In this document: positions 40,666 to 41,723 of the stretch, one piece after another | Layout of the letters: every line of letters starts with the position of its first letter | How positions within the stretch are numbered: the first letter of the stretch is position 1 | Source of the DNA: Sulfuricella sp035530375 | GTDB lineage: Bacteria; Pseudomonadota; Gammaproteobacteria; Burkholderiales; Sulfuricellaceae | Reading direction: 5' to 3' | DNA: 41,723 nucleotides | Assembly: GCA_035530375.1 (NCBI GenBank) | Contig: DATKUY010000006.1 | Location: 1 to 41,723 of the forward strand | The notes under the pieces: generated by a model | Databases searched by the model: none | What the model was told of the DNA's origin: nothing | Seen by the model: only the letters and a program-made list of their open reading frames with translations | Translations under genes and position numbers: made by a program

Positions 40666-41438
40666 TGATTCCGGTCCTGGCATTCGATATCGAGACAGTC
40701 CCCGACATCGAGGGACTGCGCAGGCTGAACGGGTTGGGAGACGAGGTTTCCCCGGCCCAGGTCGCCGAACTGGCTTTTCACCAGCGCCGTCAGACCAGCG
40801 GCAATGATTTTCTGCAACTGCATGTGCAGCGCGTGGTGGCAATCTCCTGCTCGCTGCGCGAGCGCGACAGTTTCCGCATCTGGTCGCTGGGCAGCCCCGA
40901 AGACGATGAGGGCGAAATCATCCGCCGCTTTTTCGAAGGCATAGAGAAATACACCCCGCAGATCGTGTCATGGAACGGCGGCGGTTTCGACCTGCCGGTA
41001 TTGCATTACCGCGCACTGATCCACGGCATCCAGGCGCCGCGCTACTGGGACATGGGCGAGGATGACCGCGAATTCAAGTGGAACAACTACATCAGCCGCT
41101 ACCACACCCGCCATCTCGACCTGATGGATTTGCTCGCGCTCTACCAGCCCAGAGCCAACGCGCCGCTCGACCAGATCGCGCAATTGCTGGGCTTGCCCGG
41201 CAAGCTCGGCATGGATGGTTCAAAGGTCTGGGACGCGTTCCAGAACGGTGAAATCGAAGGCATCCGCAACTACTGCGAGACCGACGTCGCCAATACTTAT
41301 CTGGTCTACCTGCGCTTTCAACTGATGCGCGGCGCTCTGACCCGCGAAGCCTGGCAGTCCGAGTGCGACCTGGTGCGCGCCACCCTTTCAAAATCCGATG
41401 CACCGCACTGGCAGGAATTCCTGGCTTTGTGGCAGTGA
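40650..41438 (+). CDS. Predicted 3'-5' exonuclease related to PolB (DEDDy)
   Basis: A 262-residue nuclease with the DEDDy residues visible: D13 and E15 (LAFDIETVPD), D114 (WNGGGFDLPVL) and Y208-x3-D212 (NYCETDVANTYLVYLRF). This is the family of stand-alone proofreading-like exonucleases related to the DNA polymerase B exonuclease domain. ATG at 40650 lies inside ydbL; a GTG at 40665 overlapping the ydbL stop is an alternative. The same frame runs further upstream across ydbL but without family sequence. The cellular role is probably in DNA repair, by inference. Confidence 0.9.
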   Translation: MGEKIVIPVLAFDIETVPDIEGLRRLNGLGDEVSPAQVAELAFHQRRQTSGNDFLQLHVQRVVAISCSLRERDSFRIWSLGSPEDDEGEIIRRFFEGIEKYTPQIVSWNGGGFDLPVLHYRALIHGIQAPRYWDMGEDDREFKWNNYISRYHTRHLDLMDLLALYQPRANAPLDQIAQLLGLPGKLGMDGSKVWDAFQNGEIEGIRNYCETDVANTYLVYLRFQLMRGALTREAWQSECDLVRATLSKSDAPHWQEFLALWQ

Positions 41439-41447
41439 AAACCTTTT

Positions 41448-41536
41448 TTAGCCACGGATGAACACGGATTTACACAGATAAACCCTCAGAGACTACCGAA
41501 TCTCAATCCGTGTAATCCGTGGTCATCCGTGGCTAA
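41448..41536. repeat. Word hairpin between the exonuclease and rlmD (CACGGAT family)
   Basis: TTAGCCACGGATGA (41448-41461) pairs perfectly with 41523-41536, and ACACGGATT (41462-41470) with AATCCGTGT (41505-41513). Left words start at 41453, 41463 and 41473 (CACGGAT, CACGGAT, CACAGAT); right words ATCCGTG at 41506, 41515 and 41525. The outer bases TTAGCCACGGAT are the same as in the element at 39874. Six T follow at 41541-41546. Confidence 0.88.
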
Positions 41537-41550
41537 CTGCTTTTTTAGAA

Positions 41551-41723
41551 ATGACTCCCATGACCCTCATTGAATCTCTCGACCACGAAGGGCGCGGCGT
41601 CGCCCACGTCGAAGGCAAAACCATCTTCATCGAAGGCGCGCTGCCCGGTGAAATCGTCGAGTACTCCACCTTCAAGAAGAAGCCCAGCTACGAGCAGGCG
41701 ACGGCAACAAAGATACTCAAGCC
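41551..41723 (+). CDS. rlmD: 23S rRNA (uracil-1939-C5)-methyltransferase, N-terminal part
   Basis: The first 57 codons before the window edge. MTLIESLDHEGRGVAHVEGKTIFIEGALPGEIVEY is the TRAM RNA-binding domain that opens RlmD/RumA enzymes. ATG at 41551 and 41560 are both possible. The catalytic and Fe-S parts lie outside the window, so RlmD rather than a paralogue such as RlmC is inferred from the TRAM start. Confidence 0.8.
   Translation, partial: MTPMTLIESLDHEGRGVAHVEGKTIFIEGALPGEIVEYSTFKKKPSYEQATATKILK

Noticed and set aside
19321..41536. CRISPR array as explanation for the repeated words
   Set aside because: Units are 7 bases at about 10-base steps, palindromic overall, in separate gaps, with no spacers or cas genes.
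41448..41546. Word hairpins as ordinary rho-independent terminators
   Set aside because: Only this one has a good T-run; most others lack one and have long loops and slipped repeated words, so termination alone does not explain the class.

Overview
The window looks like chromosome of a betaproteobacterium, probably from the sulfur/iron-oxidising side of the order Nitrosomonadales. This is inferred from the GC-rich coding sequence, the gene order gyrA-serC-pheA-hisC-tyrA-aroA-cmk-rpsA-ihfB-lapAB, and an OmpA-like protein next to ubiG-gph. I ran no database search. Gene density is high. Many neighbours overlap by ATGA or a few bases, so most of the window is read as long operons.

Layout. (1) 1-2267: housekeeping genes: a DUF938 methyltransferase cut by the window edge, a FemAB/GNAT-like protein and the SUI1-like factor YciH. 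(2) About 2294-7039: a compact mobile island ending in the 3' end of the tmRNA gene. It carries a MobA/MobL relaxase preceded by two identical palindromes, a translationally coupled AAA ATPase + DUF4276 pair that looks like a two-gene defence module, and a P4-type tyrosine integrase beside tmRNA. The left boundary is marked by a 16-base copy of the tmRNA 3' end, unexpectedly in inverted orientation. (3) 7025-7397: tmRNA (ssrA, tag ANDENYALAA), minus strand. (4) 7540-13077: an FNR-type box followed by a five-gene operon for a Tat-exported molybdopterin oxidoreductase (catalytic, four-cluster Fe-S and NrfD subunits), a TorD chaperone and a HybE-like protein. Its substrate cannot be read from sequence. 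(5) 13072-16502, minus strand: OmpA-like protein, then an MtaD-type deaminase, ubiG and gph joined by ATGA overlaps. (6) 16733-29556: gyrA, serC, the aromatic amino-acid block (pheA, a CheZ-like orphan, hisC, aroF, tyrA, aroA), cmk, rpsA and ihfB. (7) 29799-41723: lapA-lapB-pyrF-ugd, heptose genes hldA and hldD, a ComEA-like protein, a degenerate GGDEF protein, cysM, a YdbH/YnbE/YdbL-like envelope lipid-transport set, a DEDDy exonuclease and the start of rlmD.

The most unusual non-coding feature is a set of seven intergenic hairpins between 19.3 and 41.6 kb. Most are built from 7-base words (CACGAAT, CACGGAT/CACAGAT, GCCGATG, CGCAGAG) repeated at about 10-base steps and answered by their reverse complements. 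One, at 33321-33368, has a longer word. All seven lie between co-directional genes, start 0-32 bases after a stop codon and end 3-40 bases before the next start. A separate 141-bp palindromic MITE-like element sits between ihfB and lapA.
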